Positions 41,741 through 50,484 of a stretch of DNA of 64,000 bases are shown one piece after another. This DNA is from Pontibaca salina (GTDB lineage Bacteria; Pseudomonadota; Alphaproteobacteria; Rhodobacterales; Rhodobacteraceae). Made by a program: the position numbers and the translations under genes. The stretch's first letter is position 1. Each line of letters starts with the position of its first letter. The stretch spans positions 27,766 to 91,765 of the forward strand of contig NZ_JAEIJD010000011.1 in assembly GCF_016307205.1 (NCBI RefSeq), written 5' to 3'. The notes beneath the pieces are model-generated. The model searched no databases and was not told the origin of the DNA. It was given only the letters and a program-made list of their open reading frames with translations.

Positions 41741-43123
41741 ATGGCAAAAGACAGTTCCGGGCTTCCGCCCTATTTCAACATCGATCCGGACCTTGCACTG
41801 GCCGATCTCGATGCCTCCACTGACACCGCCGGCTTTGCCCGGATTGCCGCCGCCTGTGCCCAAGGGCGCAGCGATCTGGCCAGCCGCGGCTTAAACACCG
41901 AAGGGCACAAAGACCTGCGCCTATTCTCGACCTGGGAAATCACCCGCTATCTGATCCCGGTGGCCCAGGCCCATTTCCGCCGCGTGTTGCGGGCCAATCC
42001 AGAGCTGCCCCAAGGGCGCAGCGAAACCCCGGCCGGGGCCAAATGGTTTACCTTGGGCGAGGTGTTGACCCTGCGCGCGCATTTTGCCGCGCAAGGCTCC
42101 AAGGCCAAGGATTACCTGCCCTGGCGCCCCGACGGCCTGCCCGCGAAAATGGTCGCCGTGGCCAATTTCAAGGGCGGCGTCGGCAAGACCTCGACCGCCG
42201 CCCATCTGGCGATGTCGGCAGCGCTTGATGGCTATAAGGTGCTGGTGATCGATCTTGATTCCCAAGGCTCGATGACCTCGATCTTCGGCGGCCGCGTGGC
42301 CGATGAATGGCAGACCGCCTTTCCGCTGCTGGCGCGCCATTATGGCGAATATCTGCGCAGCGAGAACCAGCGTCGGCTGGACCGGGGCGATGCCCCGCAA
42401 CCGCTGGACGAGGCGCTGGATGCAGCCCTGGAAATGACCGCACAGGACGTGATCCAGAACACCCACTGGCCCAATATCGACCTGATCGGGGCGCAGCTGA
42501 ACCTGTATTGGGCCGAATTCCAGATCCCGGTCTGGCGCATGGCCGCGCGCGGCTGGAAACTGTGGGACGCGCTGTCGGACCGGCTGGCGGCTGATGGGGT
42601 GCTTGACCAATATGATCTGGTGTTCATCGACACCCCCCCGGCGCTTGGCTATCTGACAATCAACGGGCTGGCGGCAGCCGACATCCTGCTGGTGCCGCTG
42701 GGCGCGTCCTTTCTGGAATTCGATTCCACCGGGCGGTTCTTCGACATGCTGCATTCCACCTTTGCCAGTATCGAAGAGGGCGAGAACATCGCCGCCCGCG
42801 CCCTGGGCCGCCCCGGCACCGCCTTTGAGTGGGATGCGGTGCGCGCGGTGATCACCCGCTATGACGGTGCGCAACAGGGCGAGATGGCGGCGCTGATCCA
42901 GTCCTATCTCGGCCCCACCCTGTCGCCGCACCGCCAGGATTTCACCGCGCTGATCGGACAGGCGGGCGAACAGGTCGCGGGCATCTACGAGGCCGATTAC
43001 CGCGATTTCAACCGCGAGACCTATGCCCGCGGCCGCGAGACCTTTGATGAAACCTATGCCGCGTTCAAGCGCTTGCTGCTGGGCATCTGGCGGCGCGATC
43101 AACGCAACGCCCGCCCGCTTTAA
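41741..43123 (+). CDS. parA: Plasmid partition ATPase ParA
   Basis: This 460-aa type Ia ParA has an N-terminal regulatory/DNA-binding extension (residues 1-130) and the deviant Walker A box VANFKGGVGKTSTAAHLA (about 138-155). VLVIDLDSQGSMTSIFGG, the Walker B region LVFIDTPPALGYLTING and a C-terminal ATPase part follow. AGGAATC precedes ATG 41741; an extra 25 codons of open frame upstream reach into the AT-rich region and are not used. It is divergent from repA and 46 nt before parB. It drives segregation together with ParB at parS, and in type Ia systems also represses its own operon. Confidence 0.95.
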   Translation: MAKDSSGLPPYFNIDPDLALADLDASTDTAGFARIAAACAQGRSDLASRGLNTEGHKDLRLFSTWEITRYLIPVAQAHFRRVLRANPELPQGRSETPAGAKWFTLGEVLTLRAHFAAQGSKAKDYLPWRPDGLPAKMVAVANFKGGVGKTSTAAHLAMSAALDGYKVLVIDLDSQGSMTSIFGGRVADEWQTAFPLLARHYGEYLRSENQRRLDRGDAPQPLDEALDAALEMTAQDVIQNTHWPNIDLIGAQLNLYWAEFQIPVWRMAARGWKLWDALSDRLAADGVLDQYDLVFIDTPPALGYLTINGLAAADILLVPLGASFLEFDSTGRFFDMLHSTFASIEEGENIAARALGRPGTAFEWDAVRAVITRYDGAQQGEMAALIQSYLGPTLSPHRQDFTALIGQAGEQVAGIYEADYRDFNRETYARGRETFDETYAAFKRLLLGIWRRDQRNARPL

Positions 43124-43169
43124 CCTCGGTTTACCGATCCTGCATATAGCTCCGACAAGGGAGACGATC

Positions 43170-44234
43170 ATGGCCAAACGCAAACGACTGACCCCCGCCC
43201 AACCCGGCGCTTTTTCACCAGCAGCCAAGCCTGCAGCGGCGCTGGCGCCGCGCAGCGGGCTGGGCCCGGCGCCGATCGCGCAGGTTGCCGGCGAGGCTGC
43301 GGCCAGCGCCGCCCTGGCCGATCTGGCCGAGGCGATCGAAGAGGCGCGCAGCAGCGGGCGGCTGATCGAGGAACTGCCGCTGGACGCCATTGACCCGCAA
43401 TATCTGATGCGCGACCGGCTGGAACAGGACGAAGAGGAGCTGCAAGCGCTGATGGCCTCGCTGCGCGCCCGGGGCCAGCAGACCGCCATCGAGGTGGTCG
43501 CGCTGGATCCGCCCCAGGCGGGCAAGACCTATGGTCTGATTTCCGGCTGGCGGCGGCTGACCGCCCTGGACCGGCTCTACCGGGCAACCGGGGAGGAGCG
43601 CTTTGCCACCGTGCGGGCTATCACCACCACCCCCGACAGCGCCCGTGCGGCCTATGTCGCGATGGTCGAAGAGAACGAGATCCGCGTCAATCTCAGCTTT
43701 TATGAGCGCGCCCGCATCGCCATCCGGGCCATGCATCAGGAGGTCTATGACAGCCAGCGCGCGGCGCTGCAGGGGCTGTTTGCTGCAACCACACGGTCGA
43801 AACGGTCCAAGATTGGCAGTTTCATCCCGGTGGTCGAAGCCTTTGATTCCGTCTTGCGCCATCCCACCGCGATCAGCGAGCGCCTGGGTCTGGCGCTGAG
43901 CCAGGCGCTGGCCCGCGACCCCGAGTTCCGCCCCCGTCTGCGCGCCCGTCTGCGCGAGGTCCAGCCGCAAACGGTCGAAGAAGAGCTGCGCCTGCTCAAC
44001 GACGCGCTGGCGGATCCGGGCCGCGCGACCCCCGTCGCTGCGCCGTCCCGCCCGCGCCTGCGTGCGCCCGAAACACCGGCCTTGGCCGAACGGGTCACCG
44101 CCCATCCCGCGCCCGGCCTGACCTTGCGCTTTACCCAGGCCCAGAACCGGATCGAATTGACCGGAGCGCGCGTAACGCCCGAGCTTTACGAAGCCCTGCA
44201 AGACTTCCTCAAGGCCAATACCGCCAGCAAATGA
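43170..44234 (+). CDS. parB: Plasmid partition protein ParB
   Basis: This 354-aa protein has the ParB/Spo0J N-terminal nuclease-like domain. ELPLDAIDPQYLMRDRLEQDEEELQALMASLRARGQQTAIEV is followed by YGLISGWRRLTALDRLY (the box II GxRRxxA-like segment) and a HTH region (VEENEIRVNLSFYERARIA). The C-terminal 100 residues contain a dimerisation part. AAGGGAGACG precedes ATG 43170. It follows parA in the same operon. Two identical palindromes 9 and 141 nt after the stop are probable parS targets. Box II here reads GWRRLTA, so CTP binding would need checking. Confidence 0.93.
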   Translation: MAKRKRLTPAQPGAFSPAAKPAAALAPRSGLGPAPIAQVAGEAAASAALADLAEAIEEARSSGRLIEELPLDAIDPQYLMRDRLEQDEEELQALMASLRARGQQTAIEVVALDPPQAGKTYGLISGWRRLTALDRLYRATGEERFATVRAITTTPDSARAAYVAMVEENEIRVNLSFYERARIAIRAMHQEVYDSQRAALQGLFAATTRSKRSKIGSFIPVVEAFDSVLRHPTAISERLGLALSQALARDPEFRPRLRARLREVQPQTVEEELRLLNDALADPGRATPVAAPSRPRLRAPETPALAERVTAHPAPGLTLRFTQAQNRIELTGARVTPELYEALQDFLKANTASK

Positions 44235-44242
44235 TCCTGAAA

Positions 44243-44260
44243 TGTTTCGCATGCGAAACA
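44243..44260. promoter_or_regulatory. parS-like palindrome, site 1
   Basis: TGTTTCGCATGCGAAACA is an 18-bp perfect palindrome 9 nt after parB. It resembles chromosomal parS in its TGTTTC...GAAACA arms, with a different centre. An identical copy lies at 44375. Confidence 0.88.
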
Positions 44261-44290
44261 ATAGGGCAGGGTGATTGACCTAATCCCGCC

Positions 44291-44323
44291 TTCTTCTTGC
44301 TCGGAAATATCCCCGCCGGAGGC
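44291..44323 (+). repeat. Rhodobacterales-type intergenic repeat, copy 2
   Basis: TTCTTCTTGC, then TCGG, then AAATATCCCCGCCGGAGGC. It matches the copy at 38647-38678 apart from the short variable middle, and lies between the two parS palindromes. Confidence 0.7.
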
Positions 44324-44374
44324 ATGAAATCGCTTCTGGCGCCGCGTCAATATGGGTCAGCTCTGCTGTCTTAT

Positions 44375-44392
44375 TGTTTCGCATGCGAAACA
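44375..44392. promoter_or_regulatory. parS-like palindrome, site 2
   Basis: This is an identical second copy of TGTTTCGCATGCGAAACA, 132 bp from the first, directly downstream of the following minus-strand epimerase's stop. Two sites would allow ParB spreading or loading from both ends of this interval. Confidence 0.88.
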
Positions 44393-44396
44393 TTTT

Positions 44397-45398
44397 TCAC
44401 AGATTGTAATAGCTCCGGTACCACGCAACGAACCGGGCCACCCCCGTGGCCACATCGGTTTTGGGGGCATAGCCGGTCAGGTCGTGCAGCAGCCCGGTAT
44501 CGGCCCAGGTTGCGGGCACATCGCCCGGTTGCATGTCCAGCATCCGCTTTTGCGCCTGCAGCCCCGTGGCGGCTTCGATCGCCGCGATGAAATCGCTCAG
44601 GGCCACCGGCGCATCGGCGCCGATATTGACCACCCGGAACCGCGCCACCGGGCTCAGGCTGTCGCGGGCGGACACCGGCGCGGGGCCCGGCACCGCCGCG
44701 ATCAGCCCGGCGATGCCGTCGATCAGGTCGTCGATATAGGTGAAGTCGCGTTCCATATTGCCATGGTTGTAGACGTCGATTGCCTCGCCCCGCAGCAGCG
44801 CGCGGGTGAATTTGAACAGCGCCATATCGGGCCGCCCCCAGGGGCCATAGACCGTGAAGAACCGGAACATGGTGGTGGGGATGTCGTAAAGATGGGCATA
44901 GGAATGGGCCATCGCCTCGCCGGCCTTCTTGGTGGCGGCATAGAATGACATCTGCGTGTCGGCCTTGGCCCGCTCGCCATAGGGCATCTCGCTATTGGCA
45001 CCATAGACCGACGAGGTCGAAGCCGCCAGCAGATGCGCCGGCGGATAGGCGCGGGCCGCCTCCAGCAGTTCGAACTGTCCGATCAGGTTGCTGTCGACAT
45101 AAGAGCGCGGCGCCTCGATCGAATGGCGCACCCCGGCCTGCGCTGCCAGATGGATCACGATCTCGGGCCGGTATTGCGCGCACAGCGCCGTCAGCCGGCC
45201 CGGTTCCTCAAGCCGCGCGATCACCGGGATGAAGCCGGGCGCTTGCGCCAGCCGGTCGTGCCGCGCCTGTTTCAGCGCGACATCGTAATAGGGGTCCAGA
45301 CTGTCCAGACCGACCACGCGCCAGCCCGCGCCCAGAAGCCGGGCGGCCACGTGATAGCCGATGAATCCGGCCGAGCCGGTGACGAGAGCGGTTTTCAT
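44397..45398 (-). CDS. UDP-glucuronate 4-epimerase-like protein
   Basis: This 333-aa extended SDR has ALVTGSAGFIGYHVAARLL, HLAAQAGVRHSIEAPRSYVDSN with the GVR(H/Y)S signature of CapI/LpsL-type UDP-glucuronate 4-epimerases, SSVYGAN, and MSFYAATKKAGEAMAHSYA with Tyr-x3-Lys. FRFFTVYGPWGRPDMA is also characteristic. The product would be UDP-galacturonate for capsular or exopolysaccharide. ATG 45398 is chosen; an ATG nine bases upstream is possible. The stop abuts the second parS-like palindrome. It is divergent from a glycosyltransferase. Confidence 0.92.
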   Translation of the reverse strand: MKTALVTGSAGFIGYHVAARLLGAGWRVVGLDSLDPYYDVALKQARHDRLAQAPGFIPVIARLEEPGRLTALCAQYRPEIVIHLAAQAGVRHSIEAPRSYVDSNLIGQFELLEAARAYPPAHLLAASTSSVYGANSEMPYGERAKADTQMSFYAATKKAGEAMAHSYAHLYDIPTTMFRFFTVYGPWGRPDMALFKFTRALLRGEAIDVYNHGNMERDFTYIDDLIDGIAGLIAAVPGPAPVSARDSLSPVARFRVVNIGADAPVALSDFIAAIEAATGLQAQKRMLDMQPGDVPATWADTGLLHDLTGYAPKTDVATGVARFVAWYRSYYNL

Positions 45399-45514
45399 GG
45401 CGGCCATTGGTGGCGCAGCCCGGTCCCGCTGTCAAACCCTTGAGCGGCGCAGCATTTGACTTGTGCCGCGATTTGTGTGTTGAAAGAGTCAACCTATGCA
45501 AGAAAGGGCTTGCG

Positions 45515-46558
45515 GTGAATCGCGTTGAGCAGGGGCAGCTGGTGGCGGTGGTGGTGACCCATGACCGCCTGGAGCATCTGCGGCTGACCATCGGGCGGCT
45601 GCTGGCAACCCCGCCGCGCGCGCTGCTGGCGGTTGTGGTGGTCGACAATGCCAGCAGCGACGGCACCGGGGCTTGGCTGGCGGGGCTGCGCGATCCGCGG
45701 CTGCTGGTGCTGACGAGCCGGCGCAATCTGGGCGGCGCTGGCGGGTTCGAGTGGGGCCTGCGCCGGGCGGTGGCGCGGTTCGATCCCGCGTGGGTCGTGG
45801 TGATGGATGATGATGCGCGCCCCGATCCCGGCGCGCTGCTGGCATTCCACGCGCAGGACCGCTCAAAGCACGACGCCTGGGCGGCGGCGGTGCGCCATCC
45901 GGACGGGCGGATCTGTGACATCAACCGCCCCTCGCTCAACCCGTTCTGGAACCGCGGTGCGTTCCTGCGCCTGCTGCTGGGGCAGGGGCGCGACGGCTTT
46001 CACCTGTCGGCGACGGATTACGCAGGCCAGACCGTGCGCGCTGTCGATGGGGCGTCCTTCGTCGGGCTGTTCCTGTCGCGCCGGGCGATCGCACTGGCGG
46101 GCTATCCCGACGGGCGGCTCTTCGTCTATGGCGATGATGTGCTTTACACCTTGCACCTGCGGGCCATGGGCGGGCTTATCGCCTTCGATCCGGGCCTGCG
46201 CTTTGAACATGATTTCTCGACGATGCATGCCGCCGAGCGCCGGTTTCGCCCGTTGTGGAAAAGCTATTACCATTACCGCAACCTGCTGATCGTCTATCGC
46301 CAGGCCGCGGGCTGGCTGTTCTTTCCGGCTTTGCTCGCGGTGCTGCCCAAATGGCTGCTCAAGACCCGCAACCACCGCGGCGAACGGGCCCTTTTCCTGC
46401 GCCTGTTAGGCCGGGCGGTGCGCGACGGGCTGGCCGGCCGTCTGGATGTGGACCATGCCGAGATCCTGTCGCTTGCGGCGGGCACTCAGGCTCTGACCCA
46501 CAGAATAGAGCCCCATATCGTTACCGATTCAGGATGTCGCGATGATAGCGCCCCATGA
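45515..46558 (+). CDS. Family 2 glycosyltransferase (rhamnosyl/galactofuranosyl type)
   Basis: This 347-aa GT2 protein has VAVVVTHDRLEHLRLTIGRL, VVVDNASSDGTGAWL, RRNLGGAGGFEWGLRRA and a DDD motif (VVMDDDARPDP, about residues 91-101). The acceptor region is FVYGDDVLYTLHLRAMGG. The NxGGAGGFxxG loop is shared with galactofuranosyl- and rhamnosyltransferases (GlfT, WbbL-like). The start is GTG 45515 with AAAGGG upstream; earlier in-frame codons lie too close to the divergent gene's promoter. Its last 38 nt overlap the convergent permease gene's 3' end. It probably adds rhamnose or galactofuranose to the capsule. Confidence 0.85.
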   Translation: MNRVEQGQLVAVVVTHDRLEHLRLTIGRLLATPPRALLAVVVVDNASSDGTGAWLAGLRDPRLLVLTSRRNLGGAGGFEWGLRRAVARFDPAWVVVMDDDARPDPGALLAFHAQDRSKHDAWAAAVRHPDGRICDINRPSLNPFWNRGAFLRLLLGQGRDGFHLSATDYAGQTVRAVDGASFVGLFLSRRAIALAGYPDGRLFVYGDDVLYTLHLRAMGGLIAFDPGLRFEHDFSTMHAAERRFRPLWKSYYHYRNLLIVYRQAAGWLFFPALLAVLPKWLLKTRNHRGERALFLRLLGRAVRDGLAGRLDVDHAEILSLAAGTQALTHRIEPHIVTDSGCRDDSAP

Positions 46559-47348
46559 GCAGCAGCCCCAGCGCCAAGGTGCCCCCGGCCACTGCCAGCA
46601 CATAAAGATTGCTGACATAGGCGGCGCTATACATCGGATAGAACCCGCTGCGCATCGCGCCGATCAGGTGGATCAACGGGTTGTACCACAGGATTTCCCG
46701 CGCCAGCGCGGGCATGTCATCATAGAGAAAGAACACCCCCGAGGCGATGAACAGCGGCCGGGTGAGCACCGACCAGATCAGTTCCCAGACCGGGAAAAGT
46801 CCCATCAGCGCGCAGTTCAGCACGCCCACGCCCAGCCCCAGCCCCATGGTCAGCGCCATCGCGCTCAGGATCGCGGCGAGGTCCAGCACCGCGCGGGTCT
46901 CGGTCAGCACCAGCACCCCGCCCAGCAGGAGGAGGGTGACCAGCACCGAGGTCAGGCTGTTGAGCAGGAACCGCGCCAGCACCGCGTCAATCCAGGTCAC
47001 CGCCGGATATTGCAGCAGCGGTTTGGAAAATGTGACCGAACGCGCCACCATCTGGGACACGGTGTTGAACAGATTGAACGGCAAGAAACCGGTGGCGTAA
47101 AACAGCAGGAACGCAGTGCCCAGCGGCGGAGTGCGCAGGATCAGCGAGAACCCGATGCTCAGCACCAGAATCGCCGCCAGCGGTTCCAGAACGCCCCAGA
47201 GATAGCCCCCCGGCGTGCGCCCATAGCGGCTCGACATTTCGCGCAGGATCAGTGCCATCACCACCCGCAATGTGGCGAATTTGCGCGCCGGGCGGTGGCG
47301 CGGGCGCAGGTCGGGCGGGGCGGTGGCAGGGGCAGGCGGGACAGACAT
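46521..47348 (-). CDS. ABC-2 type polysaccharide export permease (KpsM-like)
   Basis: This 275-aa permease has six predicted hydrophobic segments and the family's amphipathic N-terminus (MALILREMSSRYGRTPGGYLWGVLEP), typical of KpsM/Wzm exporters. ATG 47348 (MSVPPAP) gives normal length; longer frames reach into the divergent KpsE promoter. It is divergent from the KpsE-like and KpsT-like genes, but they form one functional set. The exporter moves lipid-linked polysaccharide across the inner membrane using ATP hydrolysis by the ATPase at 48.8 kb. Converging 3' overlap of 38 nt with the upstream glycosyltransferase. Confidence 0.9.
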   Translation of the reverse strand: MSVPPAPATAPPDLRPRHRPARKFATLRVVMALILREMSSRYGRTPGGYLWGVLEPLAAILVLSIGFSLILRTPPLGTAFLLFYATGFLPFNLFNTVSQMVARSVTFSKPLLQYPAVTWIDAVLARFLLNSLTSVLVTLLLLGGVLVLTETRAVLDLAAILSAMALTMGLGLGVGVLNCALMGLFPVWELIWSVLTRPLFIASGVFFLYDDMPALAREILWYNPLIHLIGAMRSGFYPMYSAAYVSNLYVLAVAGGTLALGLLLMGRYHRDILNR

Positions 47349-47443
47349 GGCAGAACCGGATTTGGCAAGACAGGTCGGGATCGCAGCGACTATGGAAGAG
47401 CCGGCGCTGAAATTCAAATGGCTTCGGGCCAGGGCAGGGGCCG

Positions 47444-48721
47444 ATGAGCCGCAGGACCGAGCCCGGCGCCGGGATTACGACGGCCCGCAAACTCCGGGGC
47501 GGGCCGGGGCGCCAGGCGCCGGGCGGCGGCGGCCCCCGGCGCGGGCCCGCCGGTCCGGTTGCGGCGGCGCACCCCGATCCGGGGCGCCCGGTGGCAGCGG
47601 CGGCGCGGGTGCAGCGCCGCCATTGGGGGCTTGCGCTCAGTTTTGCCGCCTTAGTGCTGGTGCCGCTGGCGCTGGTGATCTTCTATCTGTGGGGTCTGGC
47701 GGTGGAGCGCTACGATTCAAGCGCCGGGTTCACCGTGCGTCAGGAACACAACACCTCCAGCGCCGACATCCTCGGCGGGCTGGCCCAGTTCAGCGGCGGC
47801 GGCATCGCCAGCGATGGCGACATTCTATACGCCTTCATCCAAAGTCAGGAGATGGTCGCGGCGGTCGATGCACAGGCCGATCTGCGCGCCCATTACACCC
47901 AGCACTGGCCGCGCGATTTTGTCTTTGCGCTTTGGCCCGATGCGACGCTGGAGGATCTGCTCTGGTATTGGCGCCGGGTGGTGCGGTTGTCCTATGACAG
48001 TGCCAGCGGTCTGACCGAAGTGCAGGTGCTGGCCTATGACCCGGACATCGCGCAAAAGATCGCGCGCGCCGTGGTGGCCGAAAGCGAGGCCCGTATCAAC
48101 GCCCTGAGCGAACAGGCCCGCGAGGACGCCATGCGCTATGCCCGCGGCGATGTCGCGGAGGCGCTGGAACGGCTTGGTGCGGCCCGCGAGGCGCTGACCG
48201 GGTTTCGCACCCGCACCCGCATCGTCGACCCGGCGGTGGATATCCAGAGCCGCATGGGGGTGATGAACAACCTGCAGCAGCAATTGGCCGAGGCGCTGAT
48301 CGCCTCTGACATGCTGCGCGGCACCACCCGCGACAACGACCCGCGCCTGATCAATGCCCGCCAGCGCATCGACGTGATCCGCGAGCGCATCGCCATCGAA
48401 CGCCAGACCTTTGCCAGCGACAACACCGATACCGGGGCCGTGGGCGAGGATTATCCGAACCTGATCGCGGAATATGAAACCCTGAACGTGAATCGCGAAT
48501 TCGCCGAACAGACCTATCGCGCGGCGCTGACCGCGCTGGAGGCGGCGCGCGAGGATGCGGCGCGCAACAGCCGCTATCTGGCGGTCTATATCAAGCCGAC
48601 CCTGGCGGAATCGGCGCAATATCCGCGCCGCTGGATCCTCACCGGTCTGGCGGGGCTGTTCCTGGTGCTGGTCTGGTCGATCGGGGCGCTGATCTATTAC
48701 AGCATCCGCGACCGGGGCTGA
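47444..48721 (+). CDS. KpsE-like inner-membrane capsule export protein
   Basis: This 425-aa protein begins with about 60 Pro/Gly/Ala/Arg-rich residues. A membrane helix (LALSFAALVLVPLALVIFYL, about 62-82) precedes a periplasmic helical coiled-coil region (residues about 180-360; QAREDAMRYARGDVAEALERL). A second helix near the C-terminus (about 395-418) is preceded by a Pro-rich AQYPRRW. This fits the KpsE/PCP-3 (Wzz-like) family that links the ABC exporter to the outer-membrane channel. The low-complexity N-terminus is unusual; an internal start cannot be excluded. It lies 86 nt upstream of the ATPase gene. Confidence 0.88.
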   Translation: MSRRTEPGAGITTARKLRGGPGRQAPGGGGPRRGPAGPVAAAHPDPGRPVAAAARVQRRHWGLALSFAALVLVPLALVIFYLWGLAVERYDSSAGFTVRQEHNTSSADILGGLAQFSGGGIASDGDILYAFIQSQEMVAAVDAQADLRAHYTQHWPRDFVFALWPDATLEDLLWYWRRVVRLSYDSASGLTEVQVLAYDPDIAQKIARAVVAESEARINALSEQAREDAMRYARGDVAEALERLGAAREALTGFRTRTRIVDPAVDIQSRMGVMNNLQQQLAEALIASDMLRGTTRDNDPRLINARQRIDVIRERIAIERQTFASDNTDTGAVGEDYPNLIAEYETLNVNREFAEQTYRAALTALEAAREDAARNSRYLAVYIKPTLAESAQYPRRWILTGLAGLFLVLVWSIGALIYYSIRDRG

Positions 48722-48807
48722 GGGGGCGGTATGGCGTCTCACCGCTGGTCTCTCGGGCAGGGTTTCGCAAGACCCTGTTGGCCGCGGCAATCACCGGGTG
48801 ATCACCG

Positions 48808-49461
48808 GTGATCCACTTTGAACATGTCAGTAAATCCTTCCGCATCCGTGGCGCGCGCCAGTGGGTGATCGACGATCTGACCCTGACCCTGCCCCGCGGC
48901 CGGTCGCTGGCGCTGCTGGGGCGCAACGGGGCGGGAAAAACCACTCTGTTGCAGATGATCGCCGGCACCCTGCGCCCGGATCGCGGCCGGATCTGGTCTG
49001 CGGGCAGCATTTCCTGGCCGGTGGGCTTTGGCGGCTCGTTCCACCGCGACCTGACCGGCGCGCAGAACGTGCGCTTTGTCGCGCGGATCTACGGGGTAGA
49101 TACTGACAGCCTGCTGGATTTTGTCGCGGAGTTCACTGAATTGGGCGACTATTTCCACATGCCGGTGCGCGGCTATTCCGCCGGCATGCGCGCGCGGCTG
49201 ACCTTTGGCACCTCGATGGGGATCCGGTTTGATACCTATCTGGTGGACGAGGTGACGGCGGTCGGCGATGGGGTGTTCAAACGCAAGAGCCAGGCCCTGT
49301 TTCGCGCGCGGATGCAACAGTCCAGCGCGATCATGGTCAGCCATTCGATGCGCCAGCTGCGCCAGTTCTGCAATGCCGGGCTGGTGCTGGATCAGGGGCA
49401 AATCCGCTATTTCGACGATCTGGAACAGGCCATCGCGCTGCATCAGGCGATGATGGCCTGA
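48808..49461 (+). CDS. ABC polysaccharide export ATPase (KpsT-like)
   Basis: This 217-aa ATPase has Walker A LLGRNGAGKTTLLQMIAG (residues about 34-52) and a KpsT-type Q-loop region (ISWPVGFGGSFHRDLTGAQN). Signature YSAGMRARLTFG, Walker B TYLVDEVTAVGD and the H-loop MVSHSM are also present. The length matches KpsT. The initiation codon is GTG 48808, with no strong ribosome site, so translation may be weak. It powers export through the KpsM-like permease at 46.5 kb and follows kpsE on the same strand. Convergent with the sulfotransferase (3 nt between stops). Confidence 0.93.
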   Translation: MIHFEHVSKSFRIRGARQWVIDDLTLTLPRGRSLALLGRNGAGKTTLLQMIAGTLRPDRGRIWSAGSISWPVGFGGSFHRDLTGAQNVRFVARIYGVDTDSLLDFVAEFTELGDYFHMPVRGYSAGMRARLTFGTSMGIRFDTYLVDEVTAVGDGVFKRKSQALFRARMQQSSAIMVSHSMRQLRQFCNAGLVLDQGQIRYFDDLEQAIALHQAMMA

Positions 49462-49464
49462 CGC

Positions 49465-50484
49465 TCAGGTGAACAGATGACCGGTATATTCGGCGAATTG
49501 CGCGAGGCTGATCTGCCCCATGTTGCTGTCTAGGTCGCCGGGGCGGCGATCGGGAAAGACCGGGCCGTCGAACTCGGGAAAGAAGGTCTTGCGCAGCCAG
49601 CTATTGGCGGGGCGGAAATGCTCCATGATCTTTTGTGACAGGTCCGGCGCCATCTGGGGGCGCGGCGTGGCGGGCAGGGCGTCGATGCGCGGACCCAGCC
49701 GGATGCGGTCCATGTTCAGGGCATCGTTCTTGCGCCGGGGGATATAGGGATACATCCGGTGCAGGAATTCCAGCACCGGCGCCGCCAGCCCGGTATTGTC
49801 CTGGGCCGCGCGCCGGATCTGCGACAGATCGGGCAGGTCGGATCCGAATACCACGGTCATGAAATCGCGCAGGATGTCGCCGCCCGCAAGATGGGCGCGG
49901 TCAAAGAGGCGCACCTCCAGCGCCGGTTTGCCGAAAATATTGATCCAGGAGGACAGCATCCGGCGGTAATAGAGATAGGGTGTGGGGCTGCCTTTGCCGA
50001 GACAGGCGCTGACGAATTCGGGAAAGCTCATGCCGTTGAACCCCTTGCGCATATATTCGCCATACATGCTGAGGATCGCGTCGTCCTGGCGGCGCAGATA
50101 GACGACGATCTTGATGTCGTCGAAACGCGGGCAAAAGAGATCCCGGAGATTTTGAATACTATATTGATTTCCAGTCAGATTTTCCGAAGATACCAGCATC
50201 GTGCGGGCGTTTTTGGGGGCATCAGAAATCTGCCGGTCAAGCGCATGGCCAATCTTTTCCCGGAAATGCAGCACATCGGCGCGGGTCTTTAGCCCATACT
50301 CGCGGGCGAAATCGTGAATCTGTTCGCTGGCGGCATAGAACAGGGTGATGTGATTGGGACTGCGCGCCAGCAGGTCGGGATAGATCACCCCGTTTTGCTG
50401 CAGCCAGTCGCGGTTTTCGACCATGGTGTTTTGCAAAAAGGTCGAGGCGGTTTTCGGCGTGCCGATATGACAGACAAGTTTCAT
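49465..50484 (-). CDS. Sulfotransferase-family protein
   Basis: This 339-aa protein starts with the PAPS 5'-phosphosulfate-binding motif MKLVCHIGTPKTASTFLQN. It also contains a 3'-phosphate-binding stretch IVVYLRRQDDAILSMYGEYM (about residues 127-146), the arrangement of carbohydrate sulfotransferases. The start overlaps the upstream glycosyltransferase stop by 4 nt (ATGA), so both proteins are coupled. It probably transfers sulfate from PAPS to a sugar of the polysaccharide, giving a charged capsule. Substrate and position are unknown. Sulfation genes also occur on known roseobacter biofilm plasmids. Confidence 0.83.
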   Translation of the reverse strand: MKLVCHIGTPKTASTFLQNTMVENRDWLQQNGVIYPDLLARSPNHITLFYAASEQIHDFAREYGLKTRADVLHFREKIGHALDRQISDAPKNARTMLVSSENLTGNQYSIQNLRDLFCPRFDDIKIVVYLRRQDDAILSMYGEYMRKGFNGMSFPEFVSACLGKGSPTPYLYYRRMLSSWINIFGKPALEVRLFDRAHLAGGDILRDFMTVVFGSDLPDLSQIRRAAQDNTGLAAPVLEFLHRMYPYIPRRKNDALNMDRIRLGPRIDALPATPRPQMAPDLSQKIMEHFRPANSWLRKTFFPEFDGPVFPDRRPGDLDSNMGQISLAQFAEYTGHLFT

